Source: Azospirillum sp. SYSU D00513 (GTDB lineage: Bacteria; Pseudomonadota; Alphaproteobacteria; Azospirillales; Azospirillaceae). Taken from it: a stretch of 64,000 nt of DNA. Every line of letters starts with the position of its first letter. Positions within the stretch are counted from its first letter, which is position 1. Shown piece by piece: positions 1 through 8,657 of the stretch. The stretch covers positions 62,001 to 126,000 of the forward strand of contig NZ_JAFIQV010000012.1 in assembly GCF_017356015.1 (NCBI RefSeq), given 5' to 3'. The notes under the pieces were generated by a model. The model was not told where the DNA came from and did no database searches. It worked only from the letters and a program-made list of their open reading frames with translations. The position numbers and the translations under genes were made by a program.

Positions 1-537
1 CCCCAGCCGCTCCAGCACCAGGTCGTAGACCTGCGGGTCGGGTTTCTTGCGCGGCGCCTGCTCGGCGCAGGCGATGCAGGCGAACCAGCCCGGCCCCTCG
101 CCGCCGGTGACGGCGTTGAACAGGGCGATCACGTTGGCCTCGGAGGTGGTGGTGGCGACGGCCAACGTCAGGCCGGCGGCGCGGGCCTGCTCGATCAGCC
201 GGGCGACGCCCGGCCGGAAGGGCACTCCCCCGCTTTCCACCGCCGCCGTGTAGAGGGCGGTCTTGCGCCTGTGCATGGCCGCGGCCATCGCGTCGAAGCC
301 GTCCCCGATGCGGTCCGGGTCAGCCTGCTCGGCGTAGGCGCGCATCCGCTCCTTGCCCCCGGAGACCTTCAGGAGTCGGCGGTAGAGCGCGCGGTCCCAG
401 TTCCAGGACAGGCCGAACTCCGCGAAGGTCCGGTTGAAGGCCTCGCGGTGGGTTTCCTCCGTCTCGGCCAGCGTGCCGTCGACGTCGAAGATGATCGCGC
501 GCAACGGCGGGCGCGAGCGGTCCTGTGCGGCCTGCAT
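1..537 (-). CDS. HAD-superfamily hydrolase, CbbY-like (partial, runs off the left edge)
   Basis: The minus-strand reading frame starts at 537 (ATG) behind a GGGAGG ribosome-binding site and is still open at base 1, so the C-terminus is missing. The N-terminal motif DVDGTLAETEETHR near residues 18-31 is HAD motif I with both catalytic aspartates. The alpha-helical cap and a TTTSE-type motif II follow, as in CbbY/beta-phosphoglucomutase-like phosphatases. Substrate cannot be told from sequence; CbbY proteins dephosphorylate sugar phosphates such as xylulose-1,5-bisphosphate. It stands alone, with arsH downstream on the same strand about 150 bases further left-to-right. Confidence 0.85.
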   Translation of the reverse strand, partial: MQAAQDRSRPPLRAIIFDVDGTLAETEETHREAFNRTFAEFGLSWNWDRALYRRLLKVSGGKERMRAYAEQADPDRIGDGFDAMAAAMHRRKTALYTAAVESGGVPFRPGVARLIEQARAAGLTLAVATTTSEANVIALFNAVTGGEGPGWFACIACAEQAPRKKPDPQVYDLVLERLG

Positions 538-688
538 GATGCCGATCCTCCCGGACTTTGTTTGTTGGAGGCCAGTCTAGCAGCGGAAGGAAGCGCGCGC
601 GATGCTACGAACGGCCGCAGCGGGACAAGTAAGTTTCAGGAAATACTTGCCGGTATGGTGAGCAATTCCTGACAACAGCCTTCGGCGT

Positions 689-1465
689 TCACGGTTTTTG
701 GGGCGCCGTCGCGATCGAGGACAGATCCGTAGCCGGGTCCACGCGGCGGCCTTCCTCCTTCCGCTCGGAATAGCGGTCGGTCAGGGCCGCCGTGTGCGGG
801 CGCAGCAGCACGGTGAAGCGCACCAACTCCTCCATCACGTCCACGATCCGGTCGTAATAGGCGGACGGCTTCATGCGGCCGGCCTCGTCGAACTCCTGGA
901 AGGCCTTGGCGACGCTCGACTGGTTGGGGATGGTGACCATGCGCATCCAGCGGCCGAGCAGCCGCATCGTGTTCACCGCGTTGAAGGATTGCGACCCGCC
1001 GGACACCTGCATGACGGCGAGCGTGCGTCCCTGGGTCGGCCGGATGCCGCCCATGCTGAGCGGCAGATGGTCGATCTGCGCCTTCATCAGGCCGGTGATC
1101 TGACCGTGACGCTCCGGGCTGCACCAGACCTGGCCTTCCGACCAGGTCGACAGATCCCGGAGTTCCTTCACGGCGGGGTGGTCGTCGCCGGGCACCTGAT
1201 CGGGGAAGGGCAGGTCGGACGGGTCGAAGATTCGCGTCTCCGCCCCGAAGAAGCGCAGCAGCCGCGCCGCTTCCTCCACCGCCAGCCGCGAGTAGGAGCG
1301 CGGCCGCAGGGACCCGTAGAGCAGGAGGATCCGCGGCGGGCCGTCCTCCGCTCCCGTCCCCGTCCCCAGCCCCGCCGCCGGCCGTTCCCGAGCGTAGAGC
1401 GGATCGAGCGCCGGCAGGTGATCGGGGTCGGGCAGGTCGCGCAGTCTTGCGGAAGTGGGGCTCAT
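689..1465 (-). CDS. arsH: Arsenical resistance protein ArsH (NADPH-dependent FMN reductase family)
   Basis: The 258-aa product has the flavodoxin-like FMN-binding signature [13 protein letters not shown] near residue 48, the ArsH hallmark stretch around [19 protein letters not shown], and the [11 protein letters not shown] segment typical of the family. ArsH is a cytosolic flavoprotein that oxidises trivalent organoarsenicals and can reduce quinones or azo dyes. No arsR, arsB or arsC gene lies nearby, so this copy is an orphan rather than part of an ars operon. It lies 70 bases downstream of nhaA on the same strand and could be co-transcribed with it. Length fits the family. Confidence 0.93.
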   Translation of the reverse strand: MSPTSARLRDLPDPDHLPALDPLYARERPAAGLGTGTGAEDGPPRILLLYGSLRPRSYSRLAVEEAARLLRFFGAETRIFDPSDLPFPDQVPGDDHPAVKELRDLSTWSEGQVWCSPERHGQITGLMKAQIDHLPLSMGGIRPTQGRTLAVMQVSGGSQSFNAVNTMRLLGRWMRMVTIPNQSSVAKAFQEFDEAGRMKPSAYYDRIVDVMEELVRFTVLLRPHTAALTDRYSERKEEGRRVDPATDLSSIATAPQKP

Positions 1466-1534
1466 GGAAGAATTCTCCGGCGGTGTGTCGGGCGCGGATG
1501 ATAGCCCAACATCCCGCCGGAGCCTTCCCGGACT

Positions 1535-2749
1535 TTACACCCCGGCGGGCCGCGGCGGGACCGCACGGCTGGGCCGGGGGACGAGGCGGAGCAGGACCCA
1601 GCCGGCGATGCCCGAGACGATGGACCCGCACAGCACCCCGACCTTCACCGCGTCGGAGAGTTCAGGCTGCTGCGGGAAGGCCAGCCCGCCGATGAAGAGG
1701 CTCATGGTGAAGCCGATGCCGCAGAGCAGCGCCGTTCCATAGAGCTGCATCATGGAGGCGCCGGCCGGCGTGTCGGCCCAGCCCATCCTGATGGTCACCC
1801 AGGCCGTGCCGAAGACACCGATTTGCTTGCCGATGAACAGGCCGAGCGCGATGCCCAGCGGCACCGGGCCGGTGACGGCGGCGGCGTCCATCCCGGCGAA
1901 GGACACGCCGGCGTTGGCGAAGCCGAAGATCGGCACGATCAGGAAGGCCACCCAGCCGTGGATCGCGTGTTCCAGCCGGTGCAGGGGCGATTCGAGATCG
2001 TCGGGTGCCGCCGGGGCTGGGCGCAGCGGGATGGTGAGCGCAAGCGCGACGCCGGCCAGCGTGGCGTGGACGCCCGACAGCAGCACCGCCGCCCAGAGCC
2101 CCAGCCCGATGATCAGATAGGGCCAGAGCTTCTCCACCCCGGCGCGGTTCAGGCCGATGAGTCCGGCCAGCAGCACCGCCGCCAGCCCGAGCGCCGGCAG
2201 CGACAGGTTGCTGGTGTAGAAGATCGCGATGATGATGACGGCGCCGAGATCGTCGATGATGGCCAGCGCCGTGAGGAAGACCTTCAGCGAGACGGGCACC
2301 CGCGGCCCCAGCAGCGACAGGACGCCAAGCGCGAAGGCGATGTCCGTCGCCGCCGGGATGGCCCAGCCGGCCAGGGTTTCCGGCGTCCCGGCGTTGAAAA
2401 AGACATAGACCAGCGCCGGGGCGGCCATGCCGCCCGCCGCCGCCACGCCCGGCAGGATCCGGCGCGACCAGGTGGAGAGCTGGCCGTCCAGCATCTCCCG
2501 CTTGATCTCCAGCCCGACCAGCAGGAAGAAGACCGCCATCAGGCCATCGTTAATCCAATGCCCGATGCTGAGCCCAAGCACGTAGCTGTGCAGCGTGTGG
2601 AAATACGCGTCCGACAGGGGAGAGTTCGCGACAACCAAGGCAAGCGCCGCCGCCGCCATGAGGACCAGCCCGCCGGACGCCTCGTTGTCCATGAAGTTGC
2701 GGAGCAGGGAGAGGGGACGCCGGGGCGTTTTTGTCTGATGCGCTGTCAT
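1535..2749 (-). CDS. nhaA: Na+/H+ antiporter NhaA
   Basis: The 404-aa integral membrane protein has about 12 hydrophobic segments. The NhaA signature includes the ion-binding aspartate pair in [10 protein letters not shown] near residue 160 and the early motif [13 protein letters not shown] near residue 75. NhaA exchanges two protons for one sodium or lithium ion across the inner membrane and handles alkaline and salt stress. The start at 2749 is the ATG used in homologues. A leader of roughly 140 bases separates it from a recognisable promoter, which suggests RNA-level control. arsH follows on the same strand. Confidence 0.95.
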   Translation of the reverse strand: MTAHQTKTPRRPLSLLRNFMDNEASGGLVLMAAAALALVVANSPLSDAYFHTLHSYVLGLSIGHWINDGLMAVFFLLVGLEIKREMLDGQLSTWSRRILPGVAAAGGMAAPALVYVFFNAGTPETLAGWAIPAATDIAFALGVLSLLGPRVPVSLKVFLTALAIIDDLGAVIIIAIFYTSNLSLPALGLAAVLLAGLIGLNRAGVEKLWPYLIIGLGLWAAVLLSGVHATLAGVALALTIPLRPAPAAPDDLESPLHRLEHAIHGWVAFLIVPIFGFANAGVSFAGMDAAAVTGPVPLGIALGLFIGKQIGVFGTAWVTIRMGWADTPAGASMMQLYGTALLCGIGFTMSLFIGGLAFPQQPELSDAVKVGVLCGSIVSGIAGWVLLRLVPRPSRAVPPRPAGV

Positions 2750-2893
2750 CGGTACCTTTCGTTCTTTTCAGGACATCGTCGGCGTTCGGTTGGCACCCCT
2801 TCCCCCAGGACGTGCTGAGACGGCTTCGGGTTCCGCGCGTGTGCGGCCCCCGGCGGCTGGTCAGGCCGTGCCAAGCTCAAGCCGAAGCTTGGC
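2750..2893 (-). promoter_or_regulatory. Structured nhaA leader RNA, candidate cation riboswitch (nhaA-I/Li+ class?)
   Basis: The predicted transcript begins near 2893 and leaves about 140 untranslated bases before nhaA. The leader opens with a strong hairpin (GCCAAGCT pairing with AGCTTGGC), then GC-rich paired segments and a G-rich block containing CACGTCCTGGGGGAAGG shortly before the start. nhaA genes of several proteobacteria carry conserved leader RNAs (nhaA-I motif) reported to sense lithium. Assignment to that class is from memory and was not scored against a covariance model. Confidence 0.45.
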
Positions 2894-2899
2894 GGATTT

Positions 2900-2928
2900 T
2901 ACATAGGAATGCCGCGCGCGCTTGTGAA
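2900..2928 (-). promoter_or_regulatory. Sigma70-like promoter of nhaA
   Basis: On the minus strand TTCACA (2923-2928) and TATGTA (2900-2905) are separated by exactly 17 bases. The predicted transcription start is close to 2893, which places about 140 bases of leader before nhaA. Confidence 0.5.
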
Positions 2929-2978
2929 ATCGGGCGCGGGTGCGACGGCAAGGCATTCCGGAGGAGATTAGGGGCGGA

Positions 2979-4805
2979 TCAGACGCCCAGAAACCCGCCC
3001 GACTGGCGTTCCCACAGCCGGGCGTAGAGGCCGCCCCGGGCGATGAGGTCGTGGTGGCCGCCGTCCTCCACCACCTTGCCCTGCTCCATCACGATCAGCC
3101 GGTCGAGGGACGCGATGGTGGAGAGGCGGTGGGCGATGGCGATGACGGTCTTGCCCCGCATCAGGGCGGCGAGCTGGCCCTGAATGGCCGCCTCGACCTC
3201 CGAATCGAGTGCCGATGTCGCTTCGTCCAGGATCAGGATGGGGGCGTCCTTCAGGATGACGCGGGCGATGGCGACGCGCTGGCGCTGGCCGCCGGACAGC
3301 TTCACGCCGCGCTCGCCCACATGCACCTCGTAGCCGCTGCGGCCATTCGGGTCCTTCAGGCCGCGGATGAAGCCGTCGGCCTCCGCGAGCCTTGCCGCGC
3401 GGACCATCTCCTCCTCGCTCGCGTCGGGGCGTCCATAGCGGATGTTGTCGGCGATGGAGCGGTGCAGCAGGCTGGTGTCCTGGGTGACCACCCCGATGGC
3501 GGCGCGCAGGCTCGCCTGGGTCACCGACGCCACGTCCTGCCCGTCGATCAGGATGCGGCCGCCCTCCAGGTCGTGAAAGCGCAGCAGCAGGTTGACCAGC
3601 GTCGATTTGCCCGCACCCGACCGCCCGACCAGCCCGACCTTCTCCCCCGGCCGGATGTCGAGGTTCAGCCGCTCGATCACGCCGCTGCCCTTGCCGTAAT
3701 GGAAGCGGACGTCCTCGAACCGGATGGCGCCACGTTCAACCCGCAGCTCCGGCGCGCCCGGCCGGTCCTGCACGGCGTGAGGGCGGGCGATGGTTTCCAT
3801 GCCGTTCTGCACGGTCCCGACATTCTCGAACAGCGAGGTGATGGTGCGCAGGATCCAGCCGGACATCTGGGTCAGCCGGATGATCAGGCTGGTCGCCATG
3901 GCGATGGTGCCGGCGCTGGCCGTGCCGGACAGCCAGAGATGCAGCGCCAGCCCGACCGTGGCGCAGATCAGCAGGCCGTTCAGCACCGTCAGCGCCACGG
4001 TCATGTCGAAGATCGCTCGCATCAGGACGCGGTACGCCTGGAGCTGCCGGTCCATCCCGGCGCGGGTGAAGGCGTCCTCCCGCTCCGCATGGGCGAAGAG
4101 CTTCACCGACAGGATGTTGGTATAGCTGTCCACCACCCGGCCGGAGAGGGAGGAGGTGGTCTCCGACAGGGCCGCCGACTTGTGCCGGACCGGCGGCACC
4201 ATCCGGGCGATCACCAGCCCGTAGGCGACGACCCAAACCAGCACCGGCAGCATCAGCCGCCAGTCGAGCGTCGCGAACAGCGCCACGGTCCCGACCAGGA
4301 AGGTGAGCAGGAACCAGACCCCGTCGATCACGTTCACGACCGATTCGCGGACCGCCGCCCCGGTCTGCATCACCTTCTGCCCGATGCGGCCGGCGAAGTC
4401 GTTCTGGAAGAAGGACAGGCTCTGCCGCAGCACCCAACGGTAATTCTGCCAGCGCACGCGGGTGGTCAGCCCCGGGACCAGGGTGAGGTTGATCAGCCCG
4501 CGCGAGCCCAGCACCAGCAGCGGCCGCAGCACGACCGCCAGGAAGGCCATGCCAGCGAGCGCCGCGCCATGCTCCGCCAGGAAGCGCTCGCGCGGCGTGG
4601 ACTGCACCCAGTCCACCAGCAGCCCGAGGAACCAGAACAGCGCCAGCTCCGTCACCGAGGCGAGCCCGGCGACGATGAGCGTGCAGATCAGCAGCCCGCG
4701 CGCCGGGTTCAGGAAATAGCCGTAGAAGGCCGCGGCCCCCGGCGGCGGCTGTGCGATGTCGGCGCGGGCGAAGGGCTCGAACAGCCGTTCGAAGAGGGCG
4801 TGCAT
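2979..4805 (-). CDS. ABC exporter, fused permease and ATPase (multidrug/lipid type)
   Basis: This 608-aa half-transporter has an N-terminal six-helix transmembrane domain (about residues 40-340) and a C-terminal nucleotide-binding domain. Walker A is GRSGAGKS near residue 392, the signature LSGGQRQR near 501, Walker B ILILDEATSALD near 519, and the switch histidine lies in AIAHRLS. Such proteins act as homodimers or heterodimers in the inner membrane and export lipids, peptides or drugs. The substrate cannot be assigned from sequence. The small GNAT gene lies 26 bases upstream in the same direction and may share its transcript. Confidence 0.92.
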   Translation of the reverse strand: MHALFERLFEPFARADIAQPPPGAAAFYGYFLNPARGLLICTLIVAGLASVTELALFWFLGLLVDWVQSTPRERFLAEHGAALAGMAFLAVVLRPLLVLGSRGLINLTLVPGLTTRVRWQNYRWVLRQSLSFFQNDFAGRIGQKVMQTGAAVRESVVNVIDGVWFLLTFLVGTVALFATLDWRLMLPVLVWVVAYGLVIARMVPPVRHKSAALSETTSSLSGRVVDSYTNILSVKLFAHAEREDAFTRAGMDRQLQAYRVLMRAIFDMTVALTVLNGLLICATVGLALHLWLSGTASAGTIAMATSLIIRLTQMSGWILRTITSLFENVGTVQNGMETIARPHAVQDRPGAPELRVERGAIRFEDVRFHYGKGSGVIERLNLDIRPGEKVGLVGRSGAGKSTLVNLLLRFHDLEGGRILIDGQDVASVTQASLRAAIGVVTQDTSLLHRSIADNIRYGRPDASEEEMVRAARLAEADGFIRGLKDPNGRSGYEVHVGERGVKLSGGQRQRVAIARVILKDAPILILDEATSALDSEVEAAIQGQLAALMRGKTVIAIAHRLSTIASLDRLIVMEQGKVVEDGGHHDLIARGGLYARLWERQSGGFLGV

Positions 4806-4831
4806 GAGGTGCCGGACCGAGTGGGGCGGGA

Positions 4832-5113
4832 TCAGCCGGCCGATGCGACCAGATCCTGGTATTCCGGGTGCTTGCCGATGTAGCCGTGGATGAAGGAGCA
4901 GCTCGGCACGACCTTCAGCCCGCGCCCGCGGATGTCCTCCAGCGTCTGCTTCACCAGCCGCGACCCCACGCCCTGGCCGGACAGCGCCTGCGGCACCTCG
5001 GTGTGGGTGAGGTTGATGGTGTCGCCCTGAAGCACGTAGTCGATGAAGGCGGTGGTGCCGTTGACGGTCATCTCGTAGCGGTTGGCGGCGCTGTTGTCGG
5101 CGAAGTCGGTCAC
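4832..5113 (-). CDS. Small GNAT-family N-acetyltransferase (Acetyltransf_CG/YidJ type)
   Basis: The 93-aa protein matches the minimal GNAT fold typical of the YidJ-like group: a short N-terminal strand pair, then INLTHTEVPQALSGQGVGSR, with the acetyl-CoA pyrophosphate-binding QGVGSR loop near residues 46-52, and the conserved ending around HPEYQDLV. Proteins of this size bind acetyl-CoA but their substrates are mostly unknown. It precedes the ABC exporter by 26 bases on the same strand, so the two are probably co-expressed. Confidence 0.88.
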   Translation of the reverse strand: MTDFADNSAANRYEMTVNGTTAFIDYVLQGDTINLTHTEVPQALSGQGVGSRLVKQTLEDIRGRGLKVVPSCSFIHGYIGKHPEYQDLVASAG

Positions 5114-5542
5114 GTGGTCCTCACTTTTGGCGTTTCGTTGGATGGCGTTTCATTCGATTGCGGGGCAGAGCATGGCACCTCGGCGCCGGGCTCGCCACCC
5201 GGCGGTGCCGCCATGGGGTCCTGTCGATAACCGGATTGACGGGCGGATGCTCACGCGGGGATCGTCGTCTCCCCGGCGCCACGGCGACGGGCAGAAGCAG
5301 TGTGAACGGGGACTCGCTGGCCGTGGGAGTTGGAGACAAGACGCCGCTGGGGACGGGCTCGTGGGAGTCCGCGCCCGGATATCGGCATTGAGTTCGATTA
5401 CGCCATGGCCGCCCGGCGCGAAGACGGCGCCATCGTCCTTTCGGATCTACCTCACGCGGCGTTCATACACCTTCCTCCAAGGGGGGAAGGCGGCGGCGAC
5501 CGGATGGCGTCGCTCGGCCATTGAGCGCGAAGAAATCGGCCG
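5114..5542. other. Intergenic stretch without a convincing gene
   Basis: Several short open frames cross this 429-base stretch on both strands, but none has a plausible ribosome-binding site, domain or codon pattern. It probably holds the promoter of the small GNAT/ABC-exporter operon and the trailer of the small membrane-protein gene. No strong terminator hairpin was seen. Confidence 0.5.
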
Positions 5543-5806
5543 TCAGTAAAGGGTGGACACCAGCACGAGGCACAGGGTCACCACCCCGGCGGCACCCCAC
5601 AGCAGCGTCTTCGATTCCGGCTCGCGCCCGTGATCGCGCAGGTAGGCGACGGCGTAGGGCAGCATCAGCTTCAACAGCACGAAGCCGGACACCAGCAACC
5701 CGAGCTTCAGTCCCGCCGGCCCGCCAAGCCCATGGCCCCAGAGCGGCGCGCCCAGGATGATGGCGAGGTTCAATCCTTTCCATCTGCTCTTCTTCGCTGC
5801 GATCAT
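5543..5806 (-). CDS. Small hypothetical membrane protein
   Basis: The 87-aa product has two to three hydrophobic segments: about residues 12-25, 28-55 (GLKLGLLVSGFVLLKLMLP) and 68-86. It has a basic N-terminus (MIAAKKSRWKG) and a short polar loop containing RDHGREPES. The composition is that of a genuine small inner-membrane protein. No family was recognised and the neighbours give no functional hint. It stands alone on the minus strand. Confidence 0.6.
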   Translation of the reverse strand: MIAAKKSRWKGLNLAIILGAPLWGHGLGGPAGLKLGLLVSGFVLLKLMLPYAVAYLRDHGREPESKTLLWGAAGVVTLCLVLVSTLY

Positions 5807-6247
5807 CCGCCCGGCCCTATCCCAATCGTTCGTTTGGCAAGCGGATTGATTATAGCCATATCCGGGGCCGCGTGGAGGAATTTTCCAGGTATCCCCTGTC
5901 GCTTTCCCGCAGGGCGCAAGAAGGAGGCCCTTCCAGGCTCCCGTTTGTTAAAGTCAATTCATAGCGTCGCCGTTTCCTGCTCCAGATCGGATTGAAGCGC
6001 CATTCGTGTTTTGACGGACAAGGACGGGCCAGCAAGGGGGCATACTCCGCATTCGCCCATCCTTGAATGACAGCGAGCCCTTCGGCATCCACGAAAAATT
6101 TAGGCAAGGCACCCGCGTTCCGGCCCCTCCGACGAGGCGCCTGTGAACAGGCTTCCTCGCCGGGCTCAAGTCCCTCGGCCGACCTCGTACTTCTCCTTAG
6201 CCCTTACAGCGTGAATGGTCGATGCCGGCAGGTCGTTCGCCTGAGGC
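5807..6247. other. Gene-poor host flank
   Basis: Minus-strand open frames at 5850-6107 (TTG start) and 5954-6169 overlap each other in different frames, lack recognisable domains and have no good ribosome-binding site. A fragment of a decayed gene is possible, but nothing can be assigned. Confidence 0.4.
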
Positions 6248-6625
6248 CTATCTCAACACATATTCAGCCAACAACGCTTGCAGGCCATACACATTCAGCG
6301 ATTTGTTGAAGGTCTTCTCAATCGGCTTTTCGGTCCCGGAGATCCAAATTTTCAATTCAGCATCGAGATCGAAAGTTCCGGACGTTTCGATGCTGAAGTG
6401 GGTGATGCTTCGATACGGAATGGAATGATACTTGACCTTCCTTCCGGTGATGCCTTGCTTATCCACAAGGATCATGCGCTTGTTCGTGAAGATGAACAAG
6501 TCCCGGACTAGCTTGTAAGCTCGCTCAACGGTTTCCGAAGGCGCTAGAAGAGTGCCGTACTCTTTTTGAATGTCGTCAGATGTTACTTCTGATGCATGAC
6601 CAAGCAGCGCATCAAATAAACCCAT
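6248..6625 (-). CDS. PH-like domain protein (bPH/DUF1696 type)
   Basis: Starting at the internal ATG at 6625, the product is 125 aa and begins MGLFDALLGHASEV. It reads like bacterial PH-domain proteins: an N-terminal helix, then alternating beta strands (LFIFTNKRMILVDKQG, KVKYHSIPYRSITHF) and an amphipathic C-terminal helix. The longer upstream frame is rejected because its first 32 residues do not resemble the family. Such proteins are cytosolic and often self-assemble, and their roles are mostly unknown. Base composition is clearly lower in GC than neighbouring host genes, which suggests transfer. No strong Shine-Dalgarno is visible. Confidence 0.75.
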   Translation of the reverse strand: MGLFDALLGHASEVTSDDIQKEYGTLLAPSETVERAYKLVRDLFIFTNKRMILVDKQGITGRKVKYHSIPYRSITHFSIETSGTFDLDAELKIWISGTEKPIEKTFNKSLNVYGLQALLAEYVLR

Positions 6626-6721
6626 GATCGAATTCTTTATGGAGGAGGGTAAGGCACCACGGGCGGTGAACCGCGCGTTACCCCATGCTGTTGGCCACAT
6701 GCCTCGTGCGATGACCACCAC

Positions 6722-7146
6722 AGCGAGAGTACCAGATCCATAAAGCTAGCAGCATTCGAACTTAAGGTGAGCCAGGGGATCTATCCCTAGCATAAATGTA
6801 TATCGCTATGCCCGGAGCGCTTCGATAAAACCTTCAAGGATCATGCTGGTGATGGTGCCGGAGAACGACTGGTAAAGCACCTGAAAAATTGATCAACCGG
6901 CAAACGACCATGATATGCGAGATGGGCAAGCGCTTTCCAGACGTTACCAAGAAAGCTGCGGCAACTTAAGAGGAAAATGTCGACGCTTTAAAGGGCTAAA
7001 ATATGCTTGAGCCAGCCTTTGGCTTCTTCCGAGCGATTTCGCGCGGGGGGGCTATATTTGGGCCTGTCTCGTAAAGATGAAATCTGGCCCCCAAAGCTTC
7101 GTTTCAGGGCGGCTAAACCCAAAAAAGAAGGATTTGAAAGGCGCTT
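6722..7146. other. Low-GC intergenic stretch before attL
   Basis: No coding frame was found that is supported by start, ribosome-binding site and sensible product. The composition is lower in GC than the host average. This was the sequence downstream of tRNA-Ser before integration, possibly the remnant of an older insertion at the same site. Confidence 0.4.
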
Positions 7147-7161
7147 GTGGCGGATGGGGTG
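7147..7161. repeat. attL core, 15-bp direct repeat of the tRNA-Ser 3' end
   Basis: GTGGCGGATGGGGTG is identical to 49706-49720. A weaker match runs ten bases further (GAAC shared at its end), as expected for a remnant of the tRNA acceptor and T-arm left at the distal end of an integrated element. Confidence 0.85.
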
Positions 7162-7281
7162 TCTTCCGAACTAAGGGTTTTCTACGTTCGTCGATGTTCG
7201 CGCACGCTTGCCAAACCCCTGTAAAACCGCCATTCTTTGCCCGCCACAGTTCGCGAGCGTTCACACGCACCCGCATTGAAG

Positions 7282-7303
7282 TGTGGGACGCTGTGTGGGA
7301 CGC
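7282..7303 (+). promoter_or_regulatory. Paired arm-type integrase sites (left)
   Basis: TGTGGGACGC occurs at 7282-7291 and 7294-7303 with a 12-base pitch, about 120 bases inside attL and just upstream of the integrase start. The same pair in the same orientation and pitch occurs inside attR, so these are probably the P' arm sites of attP. They may also let Int autoregulate its gene. Confidence 0.65.
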
Positions 7304-7323
7304 TTCGGTTCGACGGAGGGGTG

Positions 7324-8535
7324 ATGGGCAAGCGGTTGACGGCCGTTCAGGTGCGAACCCTGAAGGAGCCGGGGCGGTATGGCGACGGCGATGGCCTGGC
7401 GCTGGTGATCGCCGGGGACGGGTCCCGGAAGTGGGTGCTCCGGATCCAGCATGAGGGAAAGCGCCGCGACTTCGGGCTTGGCTCAGCCTCCGGCGTGTCG
7501 CTGGCGGAGGCCCGGGAAGCGGCCGACACCTTCCGCAAGCAGGTCCGGAATGGGATCGACCCGACCAAGCAGGTTGCCGAGGAGGCCGCGCCGGAACCCC
7601 AGACCCCGACCTTCAGGGACGCCGCCCTCCAGGTTCTGAAAACGCATAAGCCATCCTGGAAGAACTCCAAGCACGGCAATCAATGGCTCGCGACGATGGA
7701 GGCCTATGCATTTCCCCTGCTCGGGGACCGTCGTGTGGACGAGATCACCAGCGGCATGATTTGCGACACCCTCGTGCCGATCTGGCTCAAGATCCCTGAG
7801 ACGGCCCGGCGGGTGAGGCAGCGCATCGGGACCGTGCTGGATTGGGCGCACGCGAGAGGCTACCGGCCGGCAGAGGCGCCCATGCGGAGCGTATCCAAGG
7901 GCCTGCCGCGCCAGCCGAAGACCAAGGAGCACTTCCCGGCCATGCCCTGGCAGGAGGTGCCGGCCTTCATCACGGCTCTGCGCGAGACGCCCAAGGCCGG
8001 CGAGGTGGTAAAGCTGGCGTTCGAATTCCTGATCCTCACGGCGGTGCGCTCCGGCGAGATGCGCGGCGCGGTCTGGTCGGAAATCGACATCGAGGGGCGG
8101 CTATGGTCCATCCCGAAGGAGCGGATGAAGGCCACCAAGGCGCACGTCGTGCCGCTGTCCGACCGAGCCGTGGAGATCCTGAAGCAGGCGCAGGAACTGC
8201 GCACGTCCGAGGCTCCGGCGACGCTGGTGTTCCCCGGCGCAAAGCTCATCAAGCCCATGTCCGACATGACGCTGACCATGCTGCTCCGGCGCATGGAGAC
8301 CGGCTGCACCGCTCACGGCTTCCGCAGCTCGTTCCGAGACTGGGCGGCCGAGTCGACCAACTTCCCGCGGGAGGTGGTGGAGGCCGCGCTTGCCCATGCC
8401 GTCGAGAGCAGGGTGGAGGCGGCCTACCTGCGGTCGGACCTGCTGGAGAAGCGGCGCCGGCTCATGGATGCCTGGGCCGGCTTCTGCGTGCCGAAGGGCG
8501 GAAAGGTCGTGCCGATGGCGCGTCGGAAAGCCTGA
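7324..8535 (+). CDS. int: Tyrosine-type site-specific integrase (P4-like, DUF4102 N-terminus)
   Basis: From the ATG at 7324, which has GGAGGGG six bases upstream, the protein has 403 aa. An in-frame upstream start at 7237 would run through the arm-type repeats and is rejected. The N-terminal DUF4102 arm-binding domain covers about residues 1-80 and the core-binding domain about 95-190. The catalytic domain shows Arg in TAVRSGEMRG near 242, HGFR (H331, R334), a second His near 358 and the nucleophile Tyr near 368 in EAAYLRSDL. It recombines attP with the tRNA-Ser attB. It sits at attL, far from the intact tRNA. Confidence 0.95.
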   Translation: MGKRLTAVQVRTLKEPGRYGDGDGLALVIAGDGSRKWVLRIQHEGKRRDFGLGSASGVSLAEAREAADTFRKQVRNGIDPTKQVAEEAAPEPQTPTFRDAALQVLKTHKPSWKNSKHGNQWLATMEAYAFPLLGDRRVDEITSGMICDTLVPIWLKIPETARRVRQRIGTVLDWAHARGYRPAEAPMRSVSKGLPRQPKTKEHFPAMPWQEVPAFITALRETPKAGEVVKLAFEFLILTAVRSGEMRGAVWSEIDIEGRLWSIPKERMKATKAHVVPLSDRAVEILKQAQELRTSEAPATLVFPGAKLIKPMSDMTLTMLLRRMETGCTAHGFRSSFRDWAAESTNFPREVVEAALAHAVESRVEAAYLRSDLLEKRRRLMDAWAGFCVPKGGKVVPMARRKA

Positions 8536-8657
8536 GAGATTTGCCCGGCTCGACCGGGCACCGAGACCGGCGGGGATAGGATGGCCCCCGACAAGCGCAG
8601 CACTCCGCCTGCGCTTCCCCGCCGGACCTGAATGCGGAGATGCCCAGCGGAGAGGCA

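Noticed and set aside
2940..4883. 647-aa plus-strand open frame
   Set aside because: It is the antisense of the ABC exporter, is rich in Asp, Gln, His and Arg as GC-rich antisense frames are, and has no domain or start signal.
5850..6169. Two overlapping minus-strand ORFs
   Set aside because: They have different frames, weak starts and no domain, so neither could be chosen.
7237..7323. N-terminal extension of the integrase
   Set aside because: It would translate the arm-type repeats, while the ATG at 7324 has a strong GGAGGGG and matches the family start.
8551..8567. Terminator after int
   Set aside because: GCCCGG/CCGGGC forms a short stem but no T-tract follows.
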